Positions 36,327 to 49,100 are shown, numbered from the stretch's first letter. The stretch: 64,000 nt of DNA from Charina bottae (GCA_023362775.1 JALMGJ010000025.1:5470001-5534000), one strand, 5' to 3'. Made by a program: numbers and translations. Notes: generated by a model not told the origin, from the sequence alone.

Positions 36327-36722
36327 AGGTAGTCCTCGCTTAACAACCATTTGTTTAATGAGAGTTCAGACTGATGACGGTGCTGGAAAAAATGACTTAT
36401 GACCTGTCCTCACACTTATGACCATTGCAGCATCCCCGCAGTCACATGATCACGATTTGGGTGCTTGGCAACCAGTTTGCATTTATGACTGTCACAGCAT
36501 CCTGTGGTCACGTGATTGCCATTTTTGACCTTCCCAGCCAGCTTCTGGCAAGCAAAATCAATGGGGAAACCGTGTGATTCACTTAACAACAACGTGGTTC
36601 GCTTGACGCCTGTGGTGATTTGCTTAATGACCACTGCAAAAAGACTGTAAAATCGGATCAGATTCACTCACTTAGCAACCAAAATTCCAGTCCCAATTGT
36701 GGTCCTTAAGCGAGGACTACCT
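36327..36722. mobile_element. MITE with 17-base terminal inverted repeats
   Basis: 396 bases bounded by AGGTAGTCCTCGCTTAA (36327-36343) and its exact inverse (36706-36722). The interior has repeated degenerate units such as GTCACATGATCACGA and GTCACGTGATTGCCA. No coding capacity. Flanks GCATATA and GCATACA might be a diverged 7-base duplication. A partial copy lies inverted at 38592-38870. It is a non-autonomous DNA transposon; superfamily not assigned. Confidence 0.85.
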
Positions 36723-37085
36723 GCATACAAATAAGACAGTGTTATATTTATATATTTATACTGGGACTGGTATATACATGGGGTTGTAATTTCTGTCTGT
36801 TTCCTCTACCAGTGGAGTTCAGATTCTCCTGCTCTCTACACATTCCCTGGAAGTGTATTGGAGCCTTAAGTCAGAGGATAGTGGGGAAGTTTCTGCTACA
36901 TGAGTAAAAGTCTCATGCAACATTGGACATAGCCCCAGCAATAGAATGAAATAGAAAAGGCTTCTGTTTTTTTAAAAAATTACAAAAATAGTACCTTCCA
37001 CATAGCTTGAGAATAAGACCGAATTTCATTAATACCGGGTTCTAAATACTATCACTGAGTATTTACGTACCAGTAGTTCAATAAG

Positions 37086-37414
37086 GGGGGTGCAATAGCT
37101 CAGCGGTTAAGATGCCAGGCTTGTCGATCGGAAGGTCACAAGTTCGGAGGTTCGAGACCCGAGCGCTGTGTGACGGAGTGAGCTCCTGCACTCGCCCCAG
37201 CTCTTGCCAACCTAGCAATTCGAAAGCATGCAAATGCAAGTAGATAAATAGGTACCACTTCGGTGGGATGGTAACAGCATTCCGCACGTGTTATGCTGGT
37301 CACATGACCGTGGAAGCATGTTCAGACAACGCTGGCTTTTCAGCTAACAAACAGAGATGAACACCGGCTCCTAGAGTTGGACACGACTGTGTGGGGGAAC
37401 CTTTACCTTTTACC
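37086..37414 (+). mobile_element. tRNA-derived SINE, 12-base TSD
   Basis: The only plus-strand member of the four-copy family. A box TAGCTCAGCGGTTAAG (37097-37112), B box GGTTCGAGACC (37149-37159), then the shared body and the tail GGGGGAACCTTTACCTTTTACC. Exact target-site duplication TAGTTCAATAAG at 37074-37085 and 37415-37426. The head is tRNA-like but not a functional tRNA. Confidence 0.92.
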
Positions 37415-37724
37415 TAGTTCAATAAGATTTTTTTAAATGCTTGAAAGTTACTTCTAGCTATTTTAAGATAGCACGTTATTTATTAGTAGAGTACAAGTAT
37501 GATTCTAATTTGTCCCTATTTTGATTTAAGTGATACTTGAAAAACATTTGTTCTCTTTTCTTTCTAATCTTTACCATGGGTTCTTCAAACAGCTGTCATC
37601 CTGCTATCTGGAACACTCTATTGAATATATATTGATTAAAGCAGTGATCTTAAATAGTAATACATTGTATTTTCCATTCAGAGGAATATTGCTTCTTTTG
37701 CAGAATAATTTGATGGGGTTTTTT

Positions 37725-37990
37725 TATTTATTTATTCATACTTATATGGCCACCCATCTCACAAAACGTGATTCTGGGCAGCGTACAATAAAAAACTATA
37801 AAACAGTAATATAAAAACAGTTAACAAGTAAAACATATTAATATTATGATTCAAAGGCAAGAAGAGGGCAACAGATATTAACAGCAATGGAGCCACCTCA
37901 ACAACTCACCATTCCCTTGGGACCCTCAGGCCTGAAGACATAACCAAGTTTTGAGGGGCTTACAGAAAATTAGTTGTCTGCCTTGTATTT
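37725..37990 (-). mobile_element. LINE 3' end (CR1/L2-like)
   Basis: TTATTTATTTATTCATACTTATATGG then CCACCCATCTCACAAAACGTGATTCTGGGCAG is a minus-strand LINE terminus; the following CATTCCCTTGGGACCCTCAGG region is also typical. No open frame. Confidence 0.6.
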
Positions 37991-38591
37991 AAATTATCTA
38001 CAAGACACCACTTTACTAGAAATGTTGATCAAATATTTCAGTACTTCCATGACATAAGGCTGCCCTTAATCTTTTGAGAAGTGTTTACCCTGTATATGTT
38101 AAGCACATTTCAGCAGTGTACCTATACTTTGAGAGAAGAGTATGGCCACATTTTGTTCTGCATCCATACCTAGCATTGCTATATCTGTTTTTTATGTCAG
38201 AGCCTTCCATCTGTTTGCACACACAAACATTTAGGTGGGCTTTTTGCTTGAGGAAAAGCAACGCTCTTAGTTCTGAAGGGTATTTGTACATGAAAATACT
38301 TATTCTGCTCCTATTGCCCTATGCATGGACTTCAAATAATAGTACAGCAGTCTATTTGTGGTATTTTGTTTACTGGTATGGGACACATATTTCTACCTGA
38401 ATATACTATATCAAAATAAGAAGCTGCCCTTATCTCATTATTGTAGCTTCATATAGTGGTGCTTAAAAGTTTGTGAACTCTTTTGAATGTTCACTATTTC
38501 TGTATAAATATGACCTAAAACATGATCTGTTCTCCACACAAGTCCTAAAACTAGATAAAGAGAACCCAATTAATCAAATGAATCAAAAACA

Positions 38592-38870
38592 TTATACATG
38601 TGACTGCGACTTGCTACTTCCTGTTGGCTTCCCCATTGACTTTGCTTGTCGGAAGCTGGCTGTGAAGATTGCAAGTGGCAATCATGTGACCGCAGGATGC
38701 TGCGACCATCGTAAATGTGTGCCAGTTGCCAAGTGCCTGAATTGCAATCATGTGACCGCGGGAATGCTGCAACAGCCGCAAGTTCGAGGACTGGTCATAA
38801 ATCTCCTTTTTTAGTGCTGTCATAATTTCGAACGGTCCCTGAATGACTAGTTGGTAAGCGAGAACTACCT
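38592..38870. mobile_element. Partial MITE copy (family of 36327)
   Basis: Shares the interior (CCATTGACTTTGCTTG, AATCATGTGACCGC repeats) and the right terminus TAAGCGAGAACTACCT with the element at 36327, in opposite orientation. The left terminus is missing. Confidence 0.8.
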
Positions 38871-41800
38871 GTATTTGATTCCTGATGGTTGGTGTTTATG
38901 CCATGCATTTTAGTTACGTGAAGGAGCCAATCCTTGTAGTTTTGAGAAATGCTGGGGAATCTGTGGTTAAAGTTAGGCAGGATAGAGTTTATGGAGTTCA
39001 ATAAAAATGTCCTCTACTGTCAGCAGTTCCATTCACTTTATACAAAGCAACTTTTGGGTGGCTAGTCATTTCAGGAAATTTTCAGGTTCATATTATTTTG
39101 AATATGCAGTTCTAACGGTACTATTTTATATCTTCCATTTGTTGGAAATGTTTACACGTCCTTTCTTAATTTGGACATCTTCCACATGTGTGGGCTTCAG
39201 CTTGCAAAATTTCTCCAACTAGCATAGGCATTGCTGAGAAATCTGGGAATTGGTATACACATCTAGAGGATGCCCTTGTTGGAGAAGGCTGGGTTATATG
39301 TTGTGTTTCTCACATAAAATGATCGTTTAAAAGATTACATACTTCTCCCCTAATGATAAGTCTCCTAAGTCTAAAAATTACTAACTCCTTTCTTCAAAAC
39401 ACACATTTTACCCTTTTCTTTCTCTCCTTTAGGGGTGGATTTGTAAAATACTACAGCTAGTTCATGGGTGAACAGTATGGTAGCCAAAGACATCATTATG
39501 TTTCTTGTCATCTCCCTTGTTACCTGTCAGGTTCACTTTTCTGCTTGTCTTTATTATTTTAAATACTTTTAATTAAAAGTAAATAAAATAAAATGAATGC
39601 TGATGTACTACAGAATAAATACATTTACAACAATGGTTTGGGTGCTTTGTAGGGCCCATGGTTGTTTTTAGAATGACCTTTACCTAATTGCAGAATTGTG
39701 CGAGCAAAATGCACTTTTCATTTGTTCAAGATAGAGTTGGGCCCAGCTGTTGACATTCCAGCTTCTCAGTACAGCGCATTTTGACAATTGCCTTCAGAAA
39801 AGTTGCCCCCAGACATTGCAACCTGCAATGTGGCACGAAGGTCTTGGGAAAACTGGCAAGAAATGGGAACTTTATTCAAATGTATTTTTTGATACATTGG
39901 CATATGATGGGGATAGTGATGATGATGATGATGATGATACTGGCATCACAAATATTTCCAAATATTTTCATGAGTGGATATCCTTGGTGGGGTTATGCTT
40001 TTTTTAAAGGGGAGATAAATATGAATATTTTTCAGTGTAGCATAAACATAAATGAACATGCCTGTATTGATTACAGCAGATATAAACACAATAAAGAAAG
40101 AAAAATAAAAAATGAAGCAACCTTATAGGTACTAGTTGAATACTTTCCACCTGCCCTCAAAAGGAGAATTCATTTTCAATGCTTGTGATTTTTACACGTT
40201 TGTTTTTGAACACTCCAGGTAGTCAGAAGAACTGTTGCATGGTAATATATTTGGTGACAGTTTGATGATATGGTTCTCCTGAAGTACAATTTACTCCTTC
40301 CTCCTAAACTCATGACAAACCTTTTTCCCAGTTGGTGCTGGAGGAAATGACTAATGCTTAACCCATTTGTGTGATCAATTCACTTAAGCAGCTACTGTGA
40401 AATGTTAATCACAACTTTAATTTGTACTGCATTAGCATTTTGATTAACTTGTAGGCTTGCTAGCATACTTGAAGCACTTTTACTCATAGTTACTGCTCGG
40501 AAATGACTTTTTGATTAATTAAGTTTGTTAGATAGCAGCTGAGCTTCCTGAATGCTAACCTTATGGGGCTAAAAGTTCAGCAGAAAGTTACTGTGAACAA
40601 CTGTTGCCATTGAATGGAATTCTTGAAAATGCGCTTTCAGTTCTAAGTTATTTACACAATATTGAATGTTGTGAGAAAATGGACCATAACCCTCCAAAGA
40701 ATGCCAGTTTAGTTGGATAAAATAATGTTAAGTTTTATTTGTACTTTAAAAAAATTGGACATGATCTTAGAAATGGATTTGAATTTGGCAAGTTTTTAAG
40801 TTTATGAAATCATGTTTTTCTTCTTTACAGAATCAATTATTGGACAATTCTATCATGTCTGTGAGCAGATTCCCTTGTTTTGTAAAATATTCCAAAAAAT
40901 AAATCATCTTTAAAATGTAGTGCATAACTCAGTGGGTACTGCCACAAATAAAATGAAAGATCTATAGAGCTGTTTCCTCCTTGGACCTTTGCCCCCTCAG
41001 AATTCTGGAATTTAAGAGTTTTATTTGAACTGGCCCTTACTGAGCAAACTGCAAATCAATTCTGCATTATTATAGCTTATGCAGTCAGCAGAATTTTTGA
41101 GGTTTCCCCATGCTGTTTTGTGTCCTGTTTTGCTCCCTCCCACAGATTTTCTCATAATTCAAGAAATAATTGATAGATCAGGATGTGTGGATTGATTATC
41201 TGGAACAACAAAACTTAGAACAGGCTTACAGTAAATATGCCTCCGAGATACATTTGAAATATGCTGTTCACTGTGGTGTCTCCGATTCACACATATGGAT
41301 TGTGCATCTGCAGAGAGACCATTTAACTTACTAGAGTTTACAGAATTCTTGGGGGAATCGTTCTGTCTTAATATGTTTTCTACCATTGGGTTTTTTTCCC
41401 CCTCTGAATAATTGCAGGCATTATAGTCCCTCTTATAAGCTTTCTGGCCTTAATCATAAGGTCTTAAAGACCCCATTCCACAAATGCCAGCATTGAAGAT
41501 GCAGGCTTTCCCTATTGAGTGGAGACATTTTTTTCTACCTTAGGTAAGCATTAACAGCCTACTAACAATCTTTGGTTCCAATTGCAAGTGAATTCTGAGA
41601 GTAGTGGCCTCCAAAGCTATTGTAGTTTCTTTGTCTTCCTTCAGTGCTCCTACCACATCCCACAAATTTCCTGGGAACACTGTCACCTCTTCTCAAGCAA
41701 GCTTAGATTCCCCGTCTCCTGTAGGATGGCCACTGCCACAAATACACAATGCCATTGCCACAGAGGTTTGCTTGAGAAATGGCCAAAACTTCTGAAAGCC

Positions 41801-41906
41801 TTACCCCACTCATTCCCAATAAAACAACTCGAGCTAGTAGTCTGCGTGGTGACTGACAGATTTTGAGTATCACTGTGTTTCACTCAAAAATTTAAAATAT
41901 CCCATG
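38871..41906. other. Intron sequence, no gene seen
   Basis: No gene. A short (GAT)n tract at about 39915-39938 and a degraded hAT-like fragment at about 39240-39300. Otherwise AT-rich intron. Confidence 0.5.
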
Positions 41907-41976
41907 ATGTACCTGTGATGGCTGTTGTGGGTCTTCCGGGCTGTGTGGCCGTGTTCTGGAAGTTGTGGTTCCTAAC

Positions 41977-42008
41977 GTTTCGCCAGCATCTGTGGCCAGC
42001 ATCTTCAG
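41977..42008 (-). ncRNA. Hammerhead-like motif, left PLE end
   Basis: Minus strand CTGAAGA (42008-42002) and GAAACGTT (GAAAC at 41981-41977) are present. The segment between them, TGCTGGCCACAGATGCTGGC, does not give the usual six-pair stem II because the first strand reads GCTGGC, not the inverse of the second. Folding as a hammerhead is doubtful. Confidence 0.5.
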
Positions 42009-42081
42009 AGGGCAGGAGCACAGATAGAAGCAAAATCTCTGTGCCCAGGTAGAGTGGCACTGTTCTATTTATAGAGCTAAA

Positions 42082-43212
42082 TTATAGGAGATTAGGTGGG
42101 GTTTTTTGTTGTGTTGAAATGTTAACGAGTGGCTGATGAGCGTGATTAGCATGTTCATTGTGAGAAGTATTCCCATGTCCTGGTGGTTGGACTGAGTTCG
42201 TTGACCTTTTGCAGGCTATGTTTTTCAGGACTGGTAGCCAGGTTGTGCTAATTTTTAAACTTTCTTCTTTTTCATTGTAACTGTGCTGATGTTTGTGAAT
42301 TTCAATGGCTTCTCTGTATAATCTGGTGTAGTGGCTTTTGGTGTTGTCCAGTATTTCTGTGTTTTCAAATAGGATTTTGTGTCCCGTTTGCTTGAGAGCA
42401 TGTTCAGCTACTGAAGATTTTTCCGGTTGCTGTAGTCTGCAGTGTCTTTCATGTTCTTTTATCCTGGTGTGAATGCTTCGTTTTGTGGTTCCGATGTATA
42501 CTTGTCCACAGCTGCATGGTATGCGGTATACTCCTGCAGCGGTGCGGGGGTCCCTTTTGTCTTTTGCTGATTTTAGCATTTGTTGTATTTTTCTGGTGGG
42601 TCTGAAGACTGTTTGAAAGTTGTGTTTTTCCATCAGTTTTCCCATGCGGTCAGTGACTCCTTTGATGTAGGGCAGGAATACTTTGTTTGTGGGGGGCTGT
42701 TTTTCTTCAGTTGGATGTTGTTTTCTTGGTTTGATGGCTCTTTTTATTTCATTCTTGGAATAGCCATTTGCCTGTAGGACCCAATTCAGATGGATAAGTT
42801 CATTGTTGAGAAATTGGGTTTCACAGTTTCGATTAGCACGATCCACCAAGGTTTTGATCATGCCTCTCTTTTGTCGTGGGTGGTGATTGGAATTTTTGTG
42901 TAGATATCGGTCCGTATGGGTGGGTTTTCTGTATACTTTGTGTCCTAGTTTGAGGTCCGGATTGCGTATGACCAGCGTATCTAAAAATGGAAGTTTGCCA
43001 TCAGTTTCTTTTTCCATAGTGAATTGTATATTGGGGTGGATGCCGTTTAGGTGGTCCAGAAATTTCTCCAGTTCTTCTTCAGTATGACTCCAAATTGCGA
43101 AGGTGTCATCCACGAACCGGAACCAGACTGTTGGTGTAATGGGTGCCGATTCCAAAGCCTGTTTTTCAAAGTGTTCCATGTAAAAGTTTGCTATGACTGG
43201 GCTCAGGGGGCT
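42082..43212 (-). pseudogene. PLE protein, left copy (RT part + GIY-YIG)
   Basis: The open frame runs from the 5' truncation point to a stop at 42082. It begins inside the reverse transcriptase palm (PVIANFYMEHFEKQ), contains the catalytic box FRFVDDTFAIW (VDD) and the later RT blocks (DGKLPFLDTLVIR, HKVYRKPTHTDRYL), then the linker and a GIY-YIG endonuclease (AGVYRIPCSCGQVYIGTTKR ... RIKEHERH). PLE proteins pair RT with this nuclease to prime on cut target DNA. The N-terminal RT motifs are absent, so the copy cannot work on its own although the frame has no stops. Confidence 0.9.
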
Positions 43213-44622
43213 GTGGGTTTACAGACCCACATCGGACAGACTCCATCCCACATCAAAGACTCAGGACACTTCATCAACAAAATCAGCACCCTAAAACTCA
43301 ACCACACGGACAAACTGGTCAGCTTTGACGTGGTCTCCCTGTTTACCAAGGTGCCAGTAAGGGACACCCTGGCACTCATCAAGCAAATCTTCCCAGAAGA
43401 CATTACAGCTTTATTTCAACACTGCCTAACAACTAGTTACTTTCAATGGGAGAATGAGTTCTACGAACAGATGGATGGCGTTGCCATGGGAAGCCCCCTG
43501 AGCCCAGTCATAGCAAACTTTTACATGGAACACTTTGAAAAACAGGCTTTGGAATCGGCACCCATTACACCAACAGTCTGGTTCCGGTTCGTGGATGACA
43601 CCTTCGCAATTTGGAGTCATACTGAAGAAGAACTGGAGAAATTTCTGGACCACCTAAACGGCATCCACCCCAATATACAATTCACTATGGAAAAAGAAAC
43701 TGATGGCAAACTTCCATTTTTAGATACGCTGGTCATACGCAATCCGGACCTCAAACTAGGACACAAAGTATACAGAAAACCCACCCATACGGACCGATAT
43801 CTACACAAAAATTCCAATCACCACCCACGACAAAAGAGAGGCATGATCAAAACCTTGGTGGATCGTGCTAATCGAAACTGTGAAACCCAATTTCTCAACA
43901 ATGAACTTAACCATCTGAATTGGGTCCTACAGGCAAATGGCTATTCCAAGAATGAAATAAAAAGAGCCATCAAACCAAGAAAACAACATCCAACTGAAGA
44001 AAAACAGCCCCCCACAAACAAAGTATTCCTGCCCTACATCAAAGGAGTCACTGACCGCATGGGAAAACTGATGGAAAAACACAACTTTCAAACAGTCTTC
44101 AGACCCACCAGAAAAATACAACAAATGCTAAAATCAGCAAAAGACAAAAGGGACCCCCGCACCGCTGCAGGAGTATACCGCATACCATGCAGCTGTGGAC
44201 AAGTATACATCGGAACCACAAAACGAAGCATTCACACCAGGATAAAAGAACATGAAAGACACTGCAGACTACAGCAACCGGAAAAATCTTCAGTAGCTGA
44301 ACATGCTCTCAAGCAAACGGGACACAAAATCCTATTTGAAAACACAGAAATACTGGACAACACCAAAAGCCACTACACCAGATTATACAGAGAAGCCATT
44401 GAAATTCACAAACATCAGCACAGTTACAATGAAAAAGAAGAAAGTTTAAAAATTAGCAAAACCTGGCTACCAGTCCTGAAAAACACAGCCTGCAAAAGGT
44501 CAACGAACTCAGTCCAACCACCAGGACATGGGAATACTTCTCACAATGAACATGCTAATCACGCTCATCAGCCACTCGTTAACATTTCAACACAACAAAA
44601 AACCCCACCTAATCTCCTATAA
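43213..44622 (+). pseudogene. PLE protein, right copy (longer RT + GIY-YIG)
   Basis: An uninterrupted frame of about 465 codons. It starts at HIGQTPSHIKDSGHF in the RT fingers and adds FDVVSLFTKVP (motif A region, with a catalytic D) and GVAMGSPLSPVIANFYM (motif B) to everything in the left copy, including VDD and the GIY-YIG domain, and stops at 44620. It is still 5'-truncated against full PLEs, which have several hundred more residues. Between the two copies three residues differ (I/N, T/K, I/T). Longer open frames in this region that read through the junction are artefacts of the palindrome. Confidence 0.9.
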
Positions 44623-44695
44623 TTTAGCTCTATAAATAGAACATTGCCACTCTACCTGGGCACAGAGATTTTGCTTCTATCTGTGCTCCTGCCCT

Positions 44696-44727
44696 CTGAA
44701 GATGCTGGCCACAGATGCTGGCGAAAC
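44696..44727 (+). ncRNA. Hammerhead-like motif, right PLE end
   Basis: The same motif as at the left end, on the plus strand (CTGAAGA 44696-44702, GAAAC 44723-44727), with the same altered stem II. The change was therefore already in the source element or template. Confidence 0.5.
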
Positions 44728-44831
44728 GTTAGGAACCACAACTTCCAGAACACGGCCACACAGCCCAGAAGACCCACAACAGCCATTGAACTCCGGCCGT
44801 GAAAGCCTTCGACAATACAATGTACCTGTGA

Positions 44832-46066
44832 GTTTGCTGTGGCACCCCAGGGTTCCACAGTACTCAGTTTGGTAACTACAGCTTTACTCTCTTCTAGCAC
44901 TGAGCTTTGCACAATCAATCTTACCACATTCCCAGTTAGTTCGAATATAATTCTTGCAGCAGCTCACAGCATAGTGATGCAGATAGCTATGCATACTGGC
45001 CATCAGCTCCATATTATCTTCCTCTCCTAAACAGTATTTTCCACCTAACTATAATTGTTTTCCAGAACCAACCCCAAGTGGCAAATTTTTATGCTGCAGC
45101 TTTTTCATCTCCAGGATATTTCTGCCTTTCAGACCCCTTCAAGGCAGGCCTCACATCTAAGCTCTATCCTTGCATAGCCCCTCCTTCAAAGATCTTCATC
45201 TCCTTTGTAATCAGGTTAGACTGCATCTTTCACATCCCCTCAGCTTCTCAGTCTATCTCATTGCGCAACACTTAGATTGGAATTTAGACATCTAGCTCTC
45301 TTTTTGAAAGGCTGTTCCTAAAGGGAGCAGATTTGCTGAATGTTGGACCTTTTGGTCTGGAAGTTCAACAACCACAACAGAATGTGGTGAACCCAGTTCA
45401 AGTGCAAGATGTGCAAGATACCATTACTTCTCCAGTCCTAATTCCCAAGTTCCCTAAATTCCTGAAGAAAACAAGAGCCTCTGGCCACTGTGGCATGGAG
45501 AATTTTTGTAGAGTCAGAGAGGAGAGCTACTGATCCTTATTTAAACATACACCTCTCAATTCACTATCAGGTTCCTACCATCAACTACATCTCATGTCAT
45601 GGATAAGGAAGGCAGGAAGATTGAAGTCATAAGCTATATTCTTTAGGATGCTTTCTCTTTGCATTGCCAACTACAGGGGACATGTGGTGGAATATTTTCC
45701 CACTTTTGTGAGAACAGGTTTTATCCCATTTGCCAAATGACAGGCATCAGATTGTCAAAATCAGTGCTATTTGGAAACTTAATACAGTTTGCAATGCAGC
45801 TGATTTGGCAACCAAGGTTATGGCATCATCTGTTGCCCTTCATTGTCATATTGCCCTTCATTGTGATTTATTCTGAATGCCATGGATAGGATCAAGGACT
45901 AACTTTGTGATGATAATGGCTTGTTCATTACTAAAATTAATACGTTGAAAAGGGTCCAAAATCTACACCCAGCAGCACATGCATTTATTTTGCCCCTCCC
46001 CCACATCCATCCACAGTCCCACTTTTGTCTCGACCAAAGACCATCAGATGGAACATTCATACTGTA
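44832..46066. other. Intron sequence, no gene seen
   Basis: No feature recognised, apart from a small tandem repeat TTGCCCTTCATTGT near 45835-45870. Confidence 0.5.
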
Positions 46067-46068
46067 CT

Positions 46069-46111
<43 letters not shown>

Positions 46112-49100
46112 TTTTTCCAGCTTATATCACCACCCATCTCCCCCCACAAGGGGACTCTGGGCGGTTTACAATCAAGTTAGTGATTAAAAGCATATAAAAT
46201 ACATTATACAATATAAATTAAATATTAAATATATAAAATCCAAGAGGCTGTTATGTAATGTTTGCGAGAACTCTACGGCGCAAGCCATCCCCAAGAAGAG
46301 CTATTACTCTTCCCATCCCAAGCGAGCTGGCAGAGCCAGGTCTTCACTTGCTTTCGGAAGGTCAGGAGTGTGGGGGCTAGCCTCACCTCCAGGGGCAGAA
46401 TGTTCCAGAGGGCGGGTGCCACTGCAGAGAAGGCCCGCCTCCTGGACCCCGCCAGATGAAATTCTTTTATAGACGGGGTCCGTAGCAAGCCCTCTCTGCA
46501 TAACCGGGTGGGGCGGGTCGATGCTCTGGGGATGAGGCGGTCCCTAAGGTAACCTGGTCCCATGCCATGTAGGGCTTTAAAGGTAACAACCAACACCTTG
46601 AATTGGACCCGGAAGCAAACTGGCAACCAGTGCAGCTCATGCAGCAGAGGTGTCACATGTGCCGATCTTGGGGCACCCATAACCGCACGCGCAGCCGCAT
46701 TCTGGACCAGTTGAAGCTTCCGGATACTCTTCAAGGGTAGCCCCATGTAGAGTGCATTGCAATAGTCTATATGGGAGATGACCAGGGCATGAGTGACTGT
46801 ACGGAGGGCATCTCGGTCCAGGAAAGGGCGTAGCTGGCGTACAACTCGAAGTTGCACAAATGCCCTTCTGGCCACGACTGCCACCTGCTCTTCAAGCAGG
46901 AGTCGTGAGTCCAGAAGGACACCCAGGTTCCACACTGAGTCTGAACGGGGTAGTGCCACCCCGTCCAGATCTAAAAATGACAACTCCTTGGATCCCGAGG
47001 CGCCATCAATCTACAGCCACTCCGTCTTACCAGGGTTCAGCTGAAGCCTGTTGTTCCCCATCCAGGCCCCCACAGCCTTCAGACACTGAGAAAGGGCAGC
47101 CACTGCATCACTTAACTCACCCGGGATGGAGATATATAATTGAGTATCATCAGCATATTGATGATACCTCATCCCGTGTTGGCGGATGATCTCACCCAGC
47201 GGTTTCATGTAGATATTAAATAGGAGAGGGGAGAGAACCGAACCCTGCGGCACCCCACAAAGTAGGGGCCGAGGGTCGGACCTCTCATCTCCTATTACCA
47301 CCGATTGGGACCGGTCTCGGAGGAAGGAGGCGAACCAGTGCAAAACTACGCCGCCCACCCCCAACTCTCCAAGCCGCCCCAAAAGGATACCATGGTCGAT
47401 GGTATCAAAAGCCGCTGAGAGGTCAAGAAGAGCCAGGATGGATGCACTGCCTCCATCCCGCTCCCGCCAGAGATCATCTGTAAGTGCGACCAATGCAGTT
47501 TCCACCCCATATCCCGGCCTGAATCCTGACTGGAAGGGGTCTAGATAATCCATATCATCCAGAATCCTCTGGAGCTGTAATGCCACCACTTTCTCAACCA
47601 CCTTCCCTAAAAAGGGGAGGTGGGAGATGGGGCGAAAATTGTCCAACACTGTAGGGTCCAGCGATGGCTTCTTGAGGGGGGGGTGCACCAGCGCTTCCTT
47701 GAAAGCAGCCGGAAACACTCCCTCTCCCAAGGATGTAACAACCATCGCATGGACCCAACCACATGTCACTTCCCTGGCTGCTTTCACTAGCCAGGAAGGG
47801 CATGGGTCAAGATGACACGTAGTGGCCCTTACAGTCCGGAGGATCCTGTCCACTTCCTTAGGCTCAACAGGATCAAACTGTTCCCAGATAACCGGGCACA
47901 GACGTTCCCTTGGCATCTCCCCAGACCATGCACCACGCTTGGAGTCCAGCTTAGAACGAATCCGAGCGATTTTATCCATCAGATGCTCCGAAAATTCCTC
48001 CGCACGGCCCTGAAGTTGGGTCACTGGGCCCACCTTACCTAGGAGAGATCGAGTAATCCTAAACAGGGCCGACGGGCGGCATTCTGCAGATGCAATAAGA
48101 GTGGAGAAATATTGGTGTTTTGCCACTCTTACCGCCACAAGGTAGGCCTTAACCGCGGCTCTAGCTAGTGTTCGGTCGGATTCGGTCTTTGTCTTCCTCC
48201 AGCGGCGCTCTAGACGTTTCTTAACCCTCTTCAGAACCCTCAATCCCTCCGTGAACCACGGGGAATATCAGGTCGGATGGGGCAAGAGAGGCCGCATTGG
48301 CGCGATCCTGTCCAAGGCCCCGGCCGCTTCCTTGTTCCAGGCTGCAGCCAGGACCTCCACTGGACCGTGTAGTAGATCCTCGGGTATAACCCCCAGCTCC
48401 CTCTGAAACCCTATCGGGTCCATTAGTCGCCGGGGGCGGACCAATCGAATAGGTCCAGCCTCCCTGCGGAGTGGGGCAGCATATGAGAATCTCAGGGCCA
48501 CCAGGGCATGATCTGACCATGACAATGGGGAGAGATGTAACTCTCCCCCCAGATCACCTTGCCACTGCTCCGACAAGAACACCAAGTCCGGAGTGAGGCC
48601 ACTGTCTCGAGTCGAATCCCGAATAATCTGAACCAGGCCCATGGCTGCCATGGTAGCCATGAACTCCCGAACTGCCTCCGAGGCACGTCCCAGGGACAGC
48701 AGATTGAAATCCCTCAGAACCATAAGTCTGGGGAATTCCACCGCCAGCCCCGAGACGGCCTCCAGCAGCTCAGGCAGGGAGGTTGCTACACAGCAGGGAG
48801 GCTGGTACAGCAGCAACACTCCCAACTGCTCTCGGGAACCCAACTTGAAAAACAGGGTCTCACATCCGGCCACTTGTGGACCAGCGCCCCTGAAGGCTAC
48901 CATAGACTCTTTGATGACAACTGCCACCCCTCCTCCCCTACCCCGATGTCTCGGCTGGTGCCATACTTGAAACCCGGCCGGGCAGATCTCCGAGAGGGCG
49001 ACCCCTCCCCCTGAGCCCAGCCAGGTTTCAGTAATACACGCCAGGTCGGCCCCCTCCTCCGTGATCAAATCACATATGAGGGGGCCCTTGTTATTAACCG

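Larger units (their letters stand above)
41919..44819. mobile_element. Penelope-like element, 2.9 kb head-to-head palindrome
   Basis: Two copies of one PLE face each other 5' to 5'. The left copy (41919 to about 43212) reads on the minus strand, the right copy (about 43213-44819) on the plus strand. They share about 1.3 kb with only four single-base differences that I found. The right copy has about 280 extra bases of 5' coding sequence, which form the spacer, and about 30 extra bases at its 3' end. An exact 12-base duplication ATGTACCTGTGA (41907-41918 and 44820-44831) flanks the pair, so it integrated as one unit. The low divergence shows it is recent, and the duplication argues against an assembly artefact. 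Confidence 0.93.

Noticed and set aside
37086..37170. Possible tRNA gene (A and B boxes present)
   Set aside because: It is the head of a SINE with a TSD and a body; the cloverleaf is not complete.
42082..44622. Long plus-strand frame starting at 43051 read as one 523-residue protein
   Set aside because: The first 55 or so codons are antisense of the left PLE copy; the real PLE reading begins at the junction near 43213.
41907..44831. Assembly artefact (false inverted duplication)
   Set aside because: Arms differ at several bases, have different lengths at both ends, and an exact 12-base TSD flanks the pair, all unlikely for an artefact.
48559..49014. Long plus-strand open frames at 46.8-47.2, 47.6-48.0, 48.5-49.0 and 61.2-62.5 kb
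   Set aside because: They are antisense shadows of the minus-strand CR1 coding region, whose GC-rich codons leave opposite frames open.
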